From Symsagittifera roscoffensis (Eukaryota; Xenacoelomorpha; Acoela; Convolutidae): a stretch of DNA of 64,000 nt. Below are positions 10,117 to 19,909 of the stretch, piece by piece. The notes beneath the pieces were generated by a model. It did no database searches. It had not been told where the DNA came from and saw only the letters and a program-made list of their open reading frames with translations. Both the position numbers and the translations under genes were made by a program. Location: positions 48,691,724 to 48,755,723 of the forward strand of contig NC_087068.1 of assembly GCF_963678635.1 (NCBI RefSeq), written 5' to 3'. Numbering within the stretch: position 1 is the stretch's first letter; each line of letters starts with the position of its first letter.

Positions 10117-11914
10117 TTAGTGTTCACTGTCGTTGATGATTTGCCATTCATCGTCTGCCACCAATTCGCCCACACTTAGTAACTCGTTGCCCACTTCATC
10201 AGGCCTTATCTTGTCAATTAAGAAGTCATCCCCGTACCTATTGTACCTCATGCCTGTCCGTTTACAATTACCGCTCCTGGTTACTGCTGTTATCGGCAAG
10301 TCTGGTTCCGTCCACCTTGGCACCTCGTCCTGCTCCGGATCGTTCCAGTCTTCTTCCACAAAGGATTCTGCCTCTGAATCCGCTTCTACTTTTTCATTGT
10401 CGTCCAAACTCAAGTCCTCGTTGCCATCGTTTTTCTCTCTAGTGCCTTTTTCATTCACCTCGCAAGCTGGTTCCGCCAATAGGTACTCGAGCCCCTCCAT
10501 GTTCTGCGGTACGCACCAGTCTTCTGGGGATGGGACATGAGGTTTCAAGTTTTCATAATGCGCTGCACGCCCCGTACTCAAGCGATAAAAACGTCCTTGC
10601 TGGTGCACTTCCGTTATCATGAACGGTTCTCTCCATTTCTTGAGTAGTTTCTTTGTACCTTTGGGATGTATTACATTCTGGAAGACCCACACGTACTGGC
10701 CCACTGCATATGGTTTCGCTTGCAGTATTTTTCCATCGTATTTCTTGCGCTGTCTCATTTGTGCTTGCGCAGTATTCCTCCAGCAGAGCTCGTTTAATTC
10801 CTGCTGTCTCCTGATCACTTCTTTCACATAAGCTTGAGGCGACGTCTTTTTCCCTTCGTACTCCGGGTAAAAGAATGTTAGGGGCGTCGCTCTTTCCTTG
10901 CCCGTTAACATCATGAAGGGACTGATACCTGTTGTTGAGTGCTGCGTACTGTTGTACGCCCCCACCACCTGCGGCAGATACTTATCCCAATCCGTCATGT
11001 ACCTTGAGCAGTATACCCTCAGCATGTTTACCAACGTTCTATTCTGCCTCTCTACCAACCCTTTGGTCTGGGGATGGTAGGTCGTTGAGTGCGCTTGAGC
11101 TATGTGAGACCTCTTCATCAATTCTTTCGTCAAGTCCCACGCGAAGGCTTTGCCGTTGTCCGACTGAAATGTCATGGGACAGCCATACCGTGATATCCAA
11201 TGTGTTATCAGGTGGTCACAAGTTTCCTCTGCCGAGGTTGTCTGACACGGCACCGCTTCCGCCAGCTTTGTGAAGAGATCGATTATGACTAGTATCTGGT
11301 TATATCCTGACTCTGTCATACAGATCTTTTGGCGGTCTATTCGCACGACTTCGTTGAACTCCGAGCTCTCAACGGACTTCAGTGGAAACTTCATCTTCCT
11401 TGGGTCTTTCACTTGCAGGCATGCTAGGCATGCATTTACCCATCTCTTGCAGGCTTTCCTTAATCCAGTCAAACCGGTGAAGTATTCTCTGTTGTACCTT
11501 GTCTATCCCCTGGTGCCCCATTTGATCGTGCGATCTGAATCACACTTCGGTCTGACACAACTGTGGCAATATAATGAGAATATGCTTGTGTAATATCTTC
11601 TCCTCATCCTTTCTCTTGCACGCTACAACCCCATCAGCTGTGTGATAGAGTAATTCTTTTCTTTCTTTGTAGAATTGGCTCAAGATCTTGTAGCTGTCTT
11701 CTTCTAGGTCCCCCTTCTCTTTGGATCCCGTCGGAATCCATTTGAAGAGGTTACTTGTCATCTTGTCATTCTTTTGGGCCCTTATTAGATCCGGCAGCCT
11801 GTATCTCGCCTTGACATGTTCCTTTAGTGCCAGTATCTGACCATTCATTTCCCCAGGGTTGTGGATGTCATCTTTCAGCTTTACGCACACTATCTTTCTA
11901 TCGTCTTCTGGCAC
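10117..11914 (-). pseudogene. Integrase of Pol (zinc-binding, DDE core, C-terminal domain)
   Basis: The leading segment (11,914-11,540) ends at an in-frame TGA. Directly after it come the two His of the HHCC zinc-binding domain (about 11,525-11,505), then a frameshift near 11,475. The frame from 11,472 holds the Cys pair (A-C-L-A-C). The core has an Asp in R-I-D-R-Q-K-I, a second Asp in F-Q-S-D-N-G, and the catalytic Glu in G-L-V-E-R-Q-N-R-T-L, which is D,D-35-E-like spacing. The C-terminal part (V-G-Q-Y-V-W-V, K-W-R-E-P-F-M-I) matches the SH3-like GPY/F region, with P-F in place of P-Y/F after G/E. An acidic tail leads to TAA at 10,119-10,117. Role: insertion of cDNA into host DNA. Confidence 0.92.
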
Positions 11915-11998
11915 CAGATTTGTTCTGACATTCGAGTTGCAAGATAGTTCCCTGAACGGTTTCCTCGATACTGCAATTTTCTCAAGCTCTTCACCTCC

Positions 11999-12599
11999 TC
12001 ACACTTCTTGCTGATCCAAGTTGAATGTTCCTGGTGAGGGATCCTTCTGCAGCTCACTGTCGCGGTGCCTCATCTTCTCTTCCGCCAGTATCATGCAAAG
12101 ACTATCTTGGTCGTCGCTGCTGCCCTCCGAATCTTCATCCCATTCTTCACACTCCCCGGACAATTTTTCTTCTCCAGCATCTTCTTCCTCTGTCGGCCAC
12201 CAGTCCCCGGACTCTTGACCTATTCCAAGGTGTTCAACTTCCTCCTTAAATGCCACTTCCTTTTCCCTAACCCGAGTCCGCTCAAGTATGTCCTCAAGGA
12301 TTTTGTCCACCAGTGACTGCACAATTTTTTTTACCATCAGGATTACTCTCTTCTGAAGTGTTTTCGCCGCCGACTGTCTCACTCCTTCGCAGTATCGTGA
12401 CTTCCGGTTCCTCCTTGCCCTTTCTTTCGATCACGGGTTTATCGCCTGCCAGTTTCTCGAGTAATCCCATCAAGTCCTCATCTATCTTTGCTTCTCCAGT
12501 TTCTACCTGGTTGAGATCATAGCCCTTCGCCTTGAGTGTCTCTCTCACAATTTTTGACTTGAGCATTATCCCTATCGGCATCCCTCGGGTCTTCTTCAA
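11999..12599 (-). pseudogene. Acidic linker between RNase H and integrase
   Basis: Two overlapping open stretches (12,599-12,294 and 12,382-11,999) encode Lys/Glu-rich sequence, then a strongly acidic stretch with runs of Glu, Asp and Ser. The position between RNase H and the integrase zinc-binding region is fixed by the flanking domains. No known domain is seen. Ordinary Gypsy elements have a much shorter spacer here. The two parts differ in frame, so at least one indel is present. Confidence 0.6.
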
Positions 12600-14984
12600 G
12601 ATTGTTTTCTATGGGGGCTCTTTTGGTAATTCGGGGTGATCTTGTATCGGTTTGCCTGACTTGTCGAGCCATCTCGTGAGAGGAAGACTATCATGAAGGA
12701 GTAGCCCTCTTTTATTTCTGGCCTATTCGCCTCCCTCTGTTCCTGTCTCTCGTAGAACTCCGTCTTCTTACTCAAGCTATTGGCATTTTGATGTTTGTCC
12801 CTTATTCTGTGCTCAATAACCATGTTGTACCCGTCCAGGCGAACTATCCACCTCCTCCCGATGTAGCTCTGGTTTCATTGAGTACGTCTTCAGCCAGCTG
12901 AGTGCCCTGTTGTCGACTCGCAGCTTGAATGGCTAACTGCCTAGGTATGCTCTATATTTCTCGAAAAAGGTAACCACCGCGAACATCTCCGCTTTCGGCT
13001 CCCCGTACCTCATTTCGGTATCACTCAAGACTTTGCTCCCGTATGATATTGGTTTCAAGACTGTCCTCCCGTTCCATTCTTGTTCTTGATGGAGAATTCC
13101 AGAAATCGCGACTACCGACGCATCCGTATCCAGCACGTACATCCCTTTCTCCGGTGGCATCCCTAACACTGGTGACTCGCACAACTCTTTCTTTATTCTC
13201 TGGAATGATTCTTCAGCTGCGTTGTTCCACGTGAACTTCTTGCCTTTGTGTCTCATTAATTGTTGCATCGGGTATACTTTATCCGCGTAACCCTTGATGA
13301 ATTCCCTGTAATAGTTCGCAAAACCCAGGAAGCTCATCAACTGGTGCTCCGTTTTTGGCGACTTCCAAGTTAGCACTGCTTCAACTGCATCTGGATCTGG
13401 TCTGATGCCGTGCCTGTCAACCATCCTCCCCAAGTATTTTATCGAATCCTTGAGTATTTCGCACTTTGATGGTTTGCACTTTAGCCCCAACCTCTTCATG
13501 CATGCAAACAACTCGTCCAGTCGCTCGATGTGATCTTCCAGTGTAGGTGTCGCTTTTACCACGTCATCCACGTAGCATATTACCAGATTGCAATGATTCT
13601 TTGTTACACCTATCAATGCATGTGCCATCAACCGTGGAAATGTAGCCGTCGCATTGCAAAGACCAAACGGCATCCGTTTCCATTGAAACAGCCCCAACTC
13701 GCAGGCGAACCCTGTTTTGTCTCTGTCCTGCTTCCTCAACGGGGCCTGCCAAAAGGCCGAACCTAAATCAAGAGTCGTAAAATATTTTGCATCACCTAAC
13801 TTCGAGAGGCTCTCATCAATCCTAGGAATGGGATAGGCATCCTTCACCGTGACCGAGTTCAGGTACCGAAAGTCACAACAAAACCTCAATTGGTCGCCTT
13901 TCTTTTTGGCCATCACTACTCCACACGCCCACGGTGATTTGGATGGTTCTATCATGTCATACTCTAGTAGTGTCTCTATCTCTTTCCTACACGCATCCGA
14001 TTTGTGTGGGGTCATGCGCCTCGCCCCCTCCCTGTGCGGTACCGCGGACTCCTCAAGCTCTATCTCATGTTCAACAAAATTACAACATCCAATGTCTGCT
14101 TTATGTCTCGAAAAAACTTCCTCGTTCCGCTCTAGTACGTCCTTGATGGCCTCGAGTTGTTCATCCATTACCTTACCCCTTAAATGCTCTATTTCAGGTA
14201 AAACTGGTTTATCCATTTCCGTTTCCTCTAGTGTTGGTCTTTCTGGGAAATTTGAACAACTCGATAGTCCATCGTCTGTCTCTGACTTAAGTGACTTTAC
14301 AAGACCTGATGAACTCTTTATTTTATTCAATCGTCTCAAGATACAAATCTTGTCCCTGTGATTGGGACATTCAATTACTTCAGTCTCTTTTACCTTTTCA
14401 GTCATTTCAAATCGAGTTTTCACGGGTAAGGCATATCCCAACTTCCTTCCCCTCTGGATTGTTATAGGTATGTCAAGAGTATTCAACAAGACACTGACGC
14501 AGAGACCGCTCTTGGTTATCGAGAAGGATCTTCCTAAAACTGCAGCACTTTGACTGTTTGGATTGGGAACTATGCATACTTGCTTACTATCACTTAACTC
14601 ATTATAATTTTTCATCCGTAAGACTACAATTGCAGCTTCGTTTGCTTTCAGCCTTACCCTTCTACTCAAGAACACCGGCACTTTATTCTCATTTGCCATT
14701 ATCAGATTTACCGGTTTAATTACGTACATCCTATCCGGGTTTCGAATCCTGAACATGGCATTGTTTAGATCAATCGGTACGTCGAAGTTCCTGATGAACT
14801 CTCTGCTTAAAATGAGCTGGTCATACTCATCTAGGTTTTCCACCACTAGAAAGCTCATCCACAGGTTGCGTTCCCCTAGATTTAGGGCTATTACTGGTGT
14901 TCTGCCTAGTACCCGCAGCGCCCCTTTGTTCGCAGCTGATAGCCGTATTCTTGAGTCTATTAAGTCACCTTTGTCAAAACCCAT
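12596..14984 (-). pseudogene. pol: Reverse transcriptase and RNase H of Pol
   Basis: The RT fingers and palm are complete. Seen motifs are L-R-F-C-C-D-F-R-Y-L-N, then L-D-L-G-S-A-F-W-Q (catalytic Asp at about codon 406 counted from 14,984), M-P-F-G-L-C-N-A, and the catalytic box Y-V-D-D at codons 471-474. Thumb and connection follow (S-F-L-G-F-A-N-Y-Y-R). RNase H begins at V-L-D-T-D-A-S and is interrupted by TAG at 12,935-12,933. Its end, with a histidine and D-K-H-Q-N-A-N-S-L-S, lies in a shifted frame at 12,823-12,596. The order and motifs place it in Ty3/Gypsy. Role: synthesis of element cDNA from RNA. Confidence 0.95.
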
Positions 14985-15401
14985 TCATTCCCAAGTTTCG
15001 ATTGGTATAACACTCAAGACCGCTCCCGTATCAAGCAACCCACGTAACTGAGTCTTTTTGCCACTTATGTCAAGCACATGTGCTGACACGTCCGCTTCCG
15101 TCCCGATGTGCATTGCATCTTCTTCCAGCATGGCACAGTGTCCAATCGATCTCACTTTTAGTTCTTCTTTGCCTACGTAAATCTGCCCCACCAGATCTTC
15201 ATCACATGTTATCATGGTTTTCGTATAGATGTTTATCATATCTATGTTTAGCATCACCTCATGCGGACCATAAGCTTCTGTATATCTGTTCTTAACACGG
15301 ACTGACTTGCTGCCACCTGTTGTGAGTAGTGCCCTCAAGGCTCTAGACGTCGTCTGTGGGCTTATCGCACTCAAGATATCTGCGTACACATCAATGTGCA
15401 T
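14985..15401 (-). pseudogene. Aspartic protease of Pol, ends at an in-frame TGA
   Basis: The retropepsin active-site motif L-L-D-T-G-A-V-L-S-V-I-P is at codons 122-133 (Asp codon at 15,032-15,030). It is followed by the W of the usual flap-proximal segment, and then TGA at 14,987-14,985. The next frame (14,984 onward) is in phase and begins with the rest of a retropepsin-like fold, including a second-psi-loop-type A-L-R-V-L-G. The enzyme is therefore interrupted by a single stop codon in the middle of the domain. Role by family: cleavage of the Gag-Pol precursor. The ~110 residues ahead of the active site are unusual for a compact retropepsin and look like an extra N-terminal domain. Confidence 0.85.
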
Positions 15402-15817
15402 TATTGTCTGATCGCTGGCTCGTTTAAGTTCCTTGTTACTTCATGGCCGCCCACAGTGATTATTGACATTATCCTGGCCCCGATCTTTGTTATGCCGAAT
15501 GGCTTTCCCGTCACCATTTTCATTGTGTTGTAATTTCCACTCTTTGTCGACCCTGCTACGGCTTCTGGCACCGGCACCGACCAAACAAACGTCTCAATTA
15601 ACTTCTGCATTTTCGATCTCCTGTTTCAATCGTTGCTCTATTTCCTTCGTCGCTAGGTCCTGTTTGACTTGTTGATAGCCTCTGCCGCCGCCTTTTCATA
15701 ATTTAGTTCTAGGGCATTCCTGGTCGTGGCCTCTATTGCACTGTTGACCTGCGTTATAGTTTTCACTGTCTTCGTTGGCAGTTCCGCATTCGGTGCTTCC
15801 GAATTTTTTGTTTCAAC
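15402..15817 (-). pseudogene. Gag-Pol linker, broken
   Basis: Between the gag stop and the protease frame, an in-frame continuation rich in Ala, Thr and Lys is readable to about 15,660. A 69-codon open stretch then runs from 15,610 to 15,404 and leads towards the protease. The two differ in frame from each other and from the protease (the last shift is near 15,405). No domain is recognisable. By position it is the spacer between nucleocapsid and protease of a Gypsy polyprotein. Confidence 0.5.
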
Positions 15818-16790
15818 TCAGTTTGTCTGTTTCTCTGGTTCTGCACCGCCGCTAAGGCCAGCTTCCATCTGGCTCATATCTTCCTCATCGGGTGCATATC
15901 CCAGACTCTTCATGCCCTGTTTGTATGTTGTGCAATCCGCCACGTGATGATCAGCTGACCCGCAGTTTGCGCATGATCTACGTTTGTCCATGTCATCTCT
16001 TGGCTTGTACCATGACGACCTTTGTGGTTGACTCCCCCCTTGCATATTCCTGTTATCCGAATATGGGTATTTAATGGGTTTCATTAGCATGTACTCTCTT
16101 GACTCCTGTCTCATCTCTTCTGGAGTCGGTGCGCTATCTTTCGACAGCGTATAGCACGTTGCTAACAATGTTCTCAAGTCGTCACTTTTCACCCCATCAA
16201 TGAACTCCGAGGCAATGCTAATGTTCCTTCTGTTTGTTGACTCGTCAGGATCACTCCTTCGTCTCAAGCTCTCGAGATCATCTAGGAACCGATCAATCGA
16301 TTCATCGTCCCTTTGCCTCATTTTCTCGAATCTCATCATCGCTTGGTGACCCTTCATGCCTGACCCGAATCGATTCAACAATATCTCGAAGATCTTGTCC
16401 GCTGTGTCGCGTTCCTCTTCTTTCTTTGCAACTACGCATTTCAATGCCGTGCCTTCGCCTTCTAGGTTACTGAGTATCGCTGTGCAGGCTTGTATCTCGT
16501 CGTTCAAGATGTACTGTTCCAAATGCAGTCTCACGACTTCTACCCAAGTATCGATGCATCCGTCTGAGTCATCCTTAAATTCTTTTGGCTTCTTGAAGGT
16601 TTTCCTGGATTTGCCACCTCCTCTCTCACTCGATTCAGTGTTTCTCGTAGTGAACGCTTCCATTGTTCTATTCATCATCTCCCAGGTGCTGGCCCATGTC
16701 ATGGCATCAGGTCCCGCATTATTGTAAGTCGTGGAATCACCTGGACCACTCGTCGTATTTGTTGTTCCACTTTTCATAATTGTCTTGCCT
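15818..16790 (-). pseudogene. gag: Gag, capsid-like region and zinc knuckle
   Basis: The frame is open from the glycine run to a stop at 15,818. The central part (about 16,620-16,080) is helical and charged, with the spacing of Ty3/Gypsy capsid domains. It contains a segment typical of retrotransposon Gag, with W-V-E-V-V-R-L-H-L and later E-K-M-R-Q-R-D-D-E-S-I. Near the end there is one CCHC zinc knuckle, C-A-N-C-G-S-A-D-H-H-V-A-D-C, spacing CX2CX4HX4C, preceded by basic residues. Function by family: capsid assembly and RNA packaging. The frame is offset by one from the N-terminal half, with the offset at the 22-base homopolymer. The stop at 15,818 is followed by a short still-coding stretch (to about 15,660), suggesting the Gag-Pol linker once read through. 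Confidence 0.85.
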
Positions 16791-16812
16791 CCCCCCCCCC
16801 CCCCCCCCCCCC
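16791..16812 (-). repeat. 22-nt homopolymer (poly-G in gag sense) at a frame change
   Basis: An uninterrupted run of 22 C on the plus strand, i.e. G on the coding strand, encodes a polyglycine stretch. Gag is open in one frame upstream and in the next frame downstream of it. A change of one or two bases in the run would join the two halves. Possible causes are homopolymer length error, a real slippage mutation, or slippage during transcription or translation. Confidence 0.9.
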
Positions 16813-17656
16813 GGTGCTGTGCTCGCTGCATCCCGGGGTAATGGTAACGGTGTTGACTGCCGTTTGTTCCGTTGTGGTTCCACGAAATCAACTCTGTTAC
16901 CTTGCGTTCGATCCGTTGCCGACCTATCTTGTGATGTAGAGTTTCTCAAGATGGCATCTAATTTTGCCTGTATGGCACATGAACCCTCAGCCTGGTCTCT
17001 TCTCATTGTGTCCATTATCGTTTCCAGACTTCCCAACTGGCTGTTCACTGCGTCATACCGTTGCTTCATCTCTTGCATGTCTTTTTTGATGTTCTTGTCT
17101 CGCTCTCCATTGGTGGCCTCTACCTTGTCTGACATCTGCTGAAGCTTTTCCTCTGTCGCCCTCGCCAGATTGAAATAGTTGTCCAGGTACTCGTGTTTGT
17201 TGTATCTTATTTCTTTCTGTATCACCTCTCTATCCTCCTCGCTGTGCTTTAGTTTCTTGTCGATCTGATCTAGCTTCGCCATCAGATCACCCAGCTCAAG
17301 AGAAGTTGTTGTTTCATGGTCAGCTTTTGCCATATTGTTAGCTGCTGCCCCCTGTTTAACCTGGTCGTCGTCTTGGTTGGCCTCTGTCGTTATCGTGGTA
17401 ACTGTTCTAAATGTTTTGCCTTTCTCGGCTTTCGGTTCTCCCCTCACTATGTCTCTTGATTTCATCCCGACCATCATTGCTATCCTTTCTGTGAATGACG
17501 TTCGTTTTACTTGAGACTCGTCCTTTACTGTTTCTGGCGTGTTGCCCGTTGACTCTGGTCTGGTGTTTCTAGGTCAATCTCAATGGCGGGTTCTGTTTGT
17601 TTCCCATCCGCGCCCTCTTTCGTCTTGTTCTTTTTAGTACTTCTTGTGTGGACCAT
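16813..17656 (-). pseudogene. gag: Gag, N-terminal part (coiled coil), frameshifted
   Basis: The likely start is the ATG at 17,656-17,654. Its frame runs about 43 codons (Lys-rich, then acidic) and closes near 17,525. The adjacent frame then stays open from upstream of the ATG at 17,477 to the poly-C tract at 16,791-16,812. The middle is rich in Lys, Glu, Gln and Asp in heptad-like spacing (about 17,340-17,000), a predicted coiled coil. That fits a structural Gag involved in multimerisation. It ends in a run of glycines encoded by the homopolymer, where the frame changes to the one carrying the capsid and zinc knuckle. The first ~60 codons would be missed if 17,477 were taken as the start. 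Confidence 0.7.
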
Positions 17657-18041
17657 GCTCACTGAAAAGTTCTGCTTTGTTATTCTTGGGCCAACCGATG
17701 TCATTTTTCGTTGCGACGAGTTATATATTGTCTTTGACTCCGTAGCTTTTTTAATCTATCGGTACCCTGCTCCATCTCATGATTTTTATTTACAATTATT
17801 TCTGTTTACAATATTACTATTTACAAAATTCTATTCTAAGAACAAAAAATTTTTTTGATAAATTAATAATAAAGAAAAACAAAGTTCCTATTCCCTTTAA
17901 GATTTATTAAATTTTTACTAATTCGTGATCCCAACAGAATCCGATCTATTGCGATTTAACGTTCCGAATTGTCCTATTGCTTTTGATTTAGTTATTTTGA
18001 CCTGTCTTAAGACCCTTCAGTACCGTCACACCCTTTTCTTA
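17657..18041. other. AT-rich leader or flank of the giant element
   Basis: Just upstream of the gag ATG (minus sense), base composition switches from mixed to AT-rich. No protein is supported here: the plus-strand 91-codon frame at 17,583-17,858 is mostly the reverse of gag and then A/T-rich sequence. By position it would be 5' untranslated leader or the edge of a 5' LTR. I could not identify a primer-binding site. Confidence 0.4.
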
Positions 18042-18520
18042 TACCGTCCCAAGACCTCTCGGTACCGTCCCAAGACCTCCCGGTACTGTCCCAAGACCTC
18101 CCGGTACTGTCCCAAGACTTGCTGGTACTGTCCCAAGACTTGCGGGTACTGTCCCAAGACTTTCTGGTACTGTCCCAAGACTTTCTGGTACTGTCCCAAG
18201 ACTGCCTGTCCCAAGACTGACTGTCCCAATACTGCCTGTCCCAAGACTGCCTGTCCCAAGACTGCCTGTCCCAAGACTGCCTGTCCCAAGACTGCCTGTC
18301 CCAAGACTACCTGTCCCAAGACTGCCTGTCCCAAGACTGCCCGTCCCAAGACTGCCTGTCCCAAGACTGCCTGTCCCAAGACTGCCTGTCCCAAGACTGC
18401 CTGTCCCAAGACTGCCTGTCCCAAGACTGCCTGACCCAAGACTGCCTGTCCCAAGACTGCCTGTCCCAAGACCGCCTGTCCCAAGACTGCCTGTCCCAAG
18501 ACTGAATGTCCCAAGACTGC
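18042..18520. repeat. Minisatellite: 21-bp units then 15-bp units
   Basis: Roughly 7-8 units of 21 bp (core GGTACTGTCCCAAGACTTGCT and variants) pass into about 21 units of 15 bp (CTGTCCCAAGACTGC), all sharing the core GTCCCAAGAC. Point variants are scattered. Both unit lengths are multiples of three and lack stops, so long frames are open on both strands (for example a CPKTA repeat on plus, VLGQA on minus). This does not by itself indicate a protein. It starts ~390 bp upstream of the gag start of the giant element and may belong to its leader. Confidence 0.95.
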
Positions 18521-19402
18521 CTTGAACCACTGTACTTTGTACCACCACTTGAGCTCTTGTAAAAATTTTCCCAAAAACCCAACCTTACTGGCCAAAAGTT
18601 CAAATCACCAACCCCCTTGTAATTATCTCTTTTAATATTTTGATGCAAGTTGAAACCCATTTTGTTCTAGGTGTCTTGTGATCACCTGTTTGTCCAAAAC
18701 CGATTAAATCTTTAGTAAAAGCGTCCAAAATTTAACAGAGGAAAAAAATAAATATGGATAAAAGCAAAAAAAAATGTACCCACCTAAAATTCAAAGGTGA
18801 CTTGTGTCAACCCTTTATCTGAACAACAACAACAAAAAAAAATGTCTGGTACCTGATTGCCACGCGTTCTCCTCCCCCCTGCTAGCGATCTTATGGGGTA
18901 TCACAAAAACTGTCTATGTCCGTTCTCCCCTCCCGATTCGACCAGAGTACCTACCTTAATTCGATGGTAAATTTGGATATCCGCTTCTTATAACCGACGC
19001 GTGTAAAAGTCTAATGTAACTAAATCGATGATGCCGATCAATTAGTTACTCTAATGTGTCCCCCCTTTTTTCACTTTACAACCACCAACCTCTAACCAAA
19101 CCAGCCCCCCTTCTAACCTCCCCCCTCTTTAGCCCACCTCTTAAGCCAAAAATTCCCTTGAGCGCCGGGTGCTAAACCTCTCGAGAGAAAACCGTAGACC
19201 TGTTTCCAGGCCTGCTTGAATAAAAACTTCCTCAAAACAATGGGGTTCCGCTTATCCAATTTTACACTTATCTCCTATTATGTAATGTGGATTTTAGCGA
19301 TACCCGTTTGACCAACTTGAGAACACCCCCATCCTCTCTTCTTGCTCTGACCGTGCTGGTTGTTTCCTTGATTTGTCCTGCAGCTGATCACCAGCACCAC
19401 TT
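18521..19402. other. No gene seen
   Basis: AT-rich with several C-rich patches (near 19,060-19,130). I see no supported coding frame, RNA gene or long repeat. If the giant element has its 5' LTR in this window, it should lie between here and about 20 kb, but I could not locate its borders. Confidence 0.5.
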
Positions 19403-19535
19403 TCCTACTTGGCTGGTCACCTGTTCCAGTCAAGTCTTCTAATGGTCTAGTTAAGTCCCTGTGAACCACTTTCCCCCTCCACTGGTCACCTGTTCCAGTC
19501 AAGTCTCCTAATGGTCCAGCTAAGTTGCAAGCTAA
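19403..19535. repeat. Two-copy direct repeat, ~68 bp
   Basis: The segment ACCACTTTCC...CTGGTCACCTGTTCCAGTC...CTAATGGTC occurs at about 19,399-19,466 and again at about 19,467-19,531 with a few substitutions. A short minus-strand frame (19,562-19,278) reads through both copies, but its repetitive content and lack of other signals make it unlikely to be a gene. Confidence 0.7.
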
Positions 19536-19867
19536 CTGAAAATCCTTCACAACGCCCCACACTCGGGCACCTTTCAGATTGCTGCAGTGATCGAAACGAT
19601 CGGTCTTCTAAAAAAAAACAGTATGTGTATACTACTGAATTAATATAAGGGTTTGATCCAACTAATTTGGTGTCAAAGTCACTGTCAATTTTTGTTTTAT
19701 AGTTTTTGTTCCTTTTTCTGTTCTTTTTCGGTTTTTGTTTCGCTTTTTGTCTTTTGCTCGTTTTTTCGTCCCCCTCCCCCCCAGTTACCCCCCTTTACTC
19801 GAATAGCTAAGCCTCGTTCTGAGAGCGTACCAGAAACTTTTCTCGAGTTTTCTTAAAAAGCTATCAC

Positions 19868-19909
19868 GGTACAACCGGGAGGTTTGCACGTTCCCGCTGA
19901 ACCGTACCA
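19868..19909. other. Potential two-step stem-loop
   Basis: GGTAC (19,869-19,873) pairs with GTACC (19,904-19,908). Inside it, CGGGA pairs with TCCCG around a ~12-nt loop. It lies in otherwise unassigned DNA. It could be a structured leader of the giant element or chance. Confidence 0.35.

Larger units (their letters stand above)
1..17656 (-). mobile_element. Giant Ty3/Gypsy-type retroelement, decayed, incomplete at left edge
   Basis: Minus-strand coding continues with few gaps from 17,656 to base 21. The order gag, protease, RT, RNase H, integrase is that of Ty3/Gypsy elements. Beyond integrase there is a macro-domain extension (to 9,223), an AT-rich spacer, and a second very long frame starting near 8,716 that carries SGNH hydrolase-like domains. 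The block is visibly richer in G+C than the DNA to its right, with the step at about 17,660. In-frame stops and frameshifts about every 0.3-2 kb show it is no longer functional as written. No LTR could be defined: the left end is outside the window, and no matching repeat exists inside it to mark the right LTR. The size already exceeds 17.6 kb, against roughly 5-9 kb for ordinary Gypsy elements. Confidence 0.88.

Noticed and set aside
13043-16727. Plus-strand frames opposite pol and gag
   Set aside because: All are shadows of the minus-strand RT, protease and gag. None has a domain.
18042-18520. CRISPR array
   Set aside because: Units are contiguous 15-21-bp repeats without unique spacers, in a eukaryotic genome.
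18026-18595. Long open frames through the 15/21-bp minisatellite on both strands
   Set aside because: Unit lengths are multiples of three and contain no stops, so frames stay open by construction. There are no start context, domains or splice signals.
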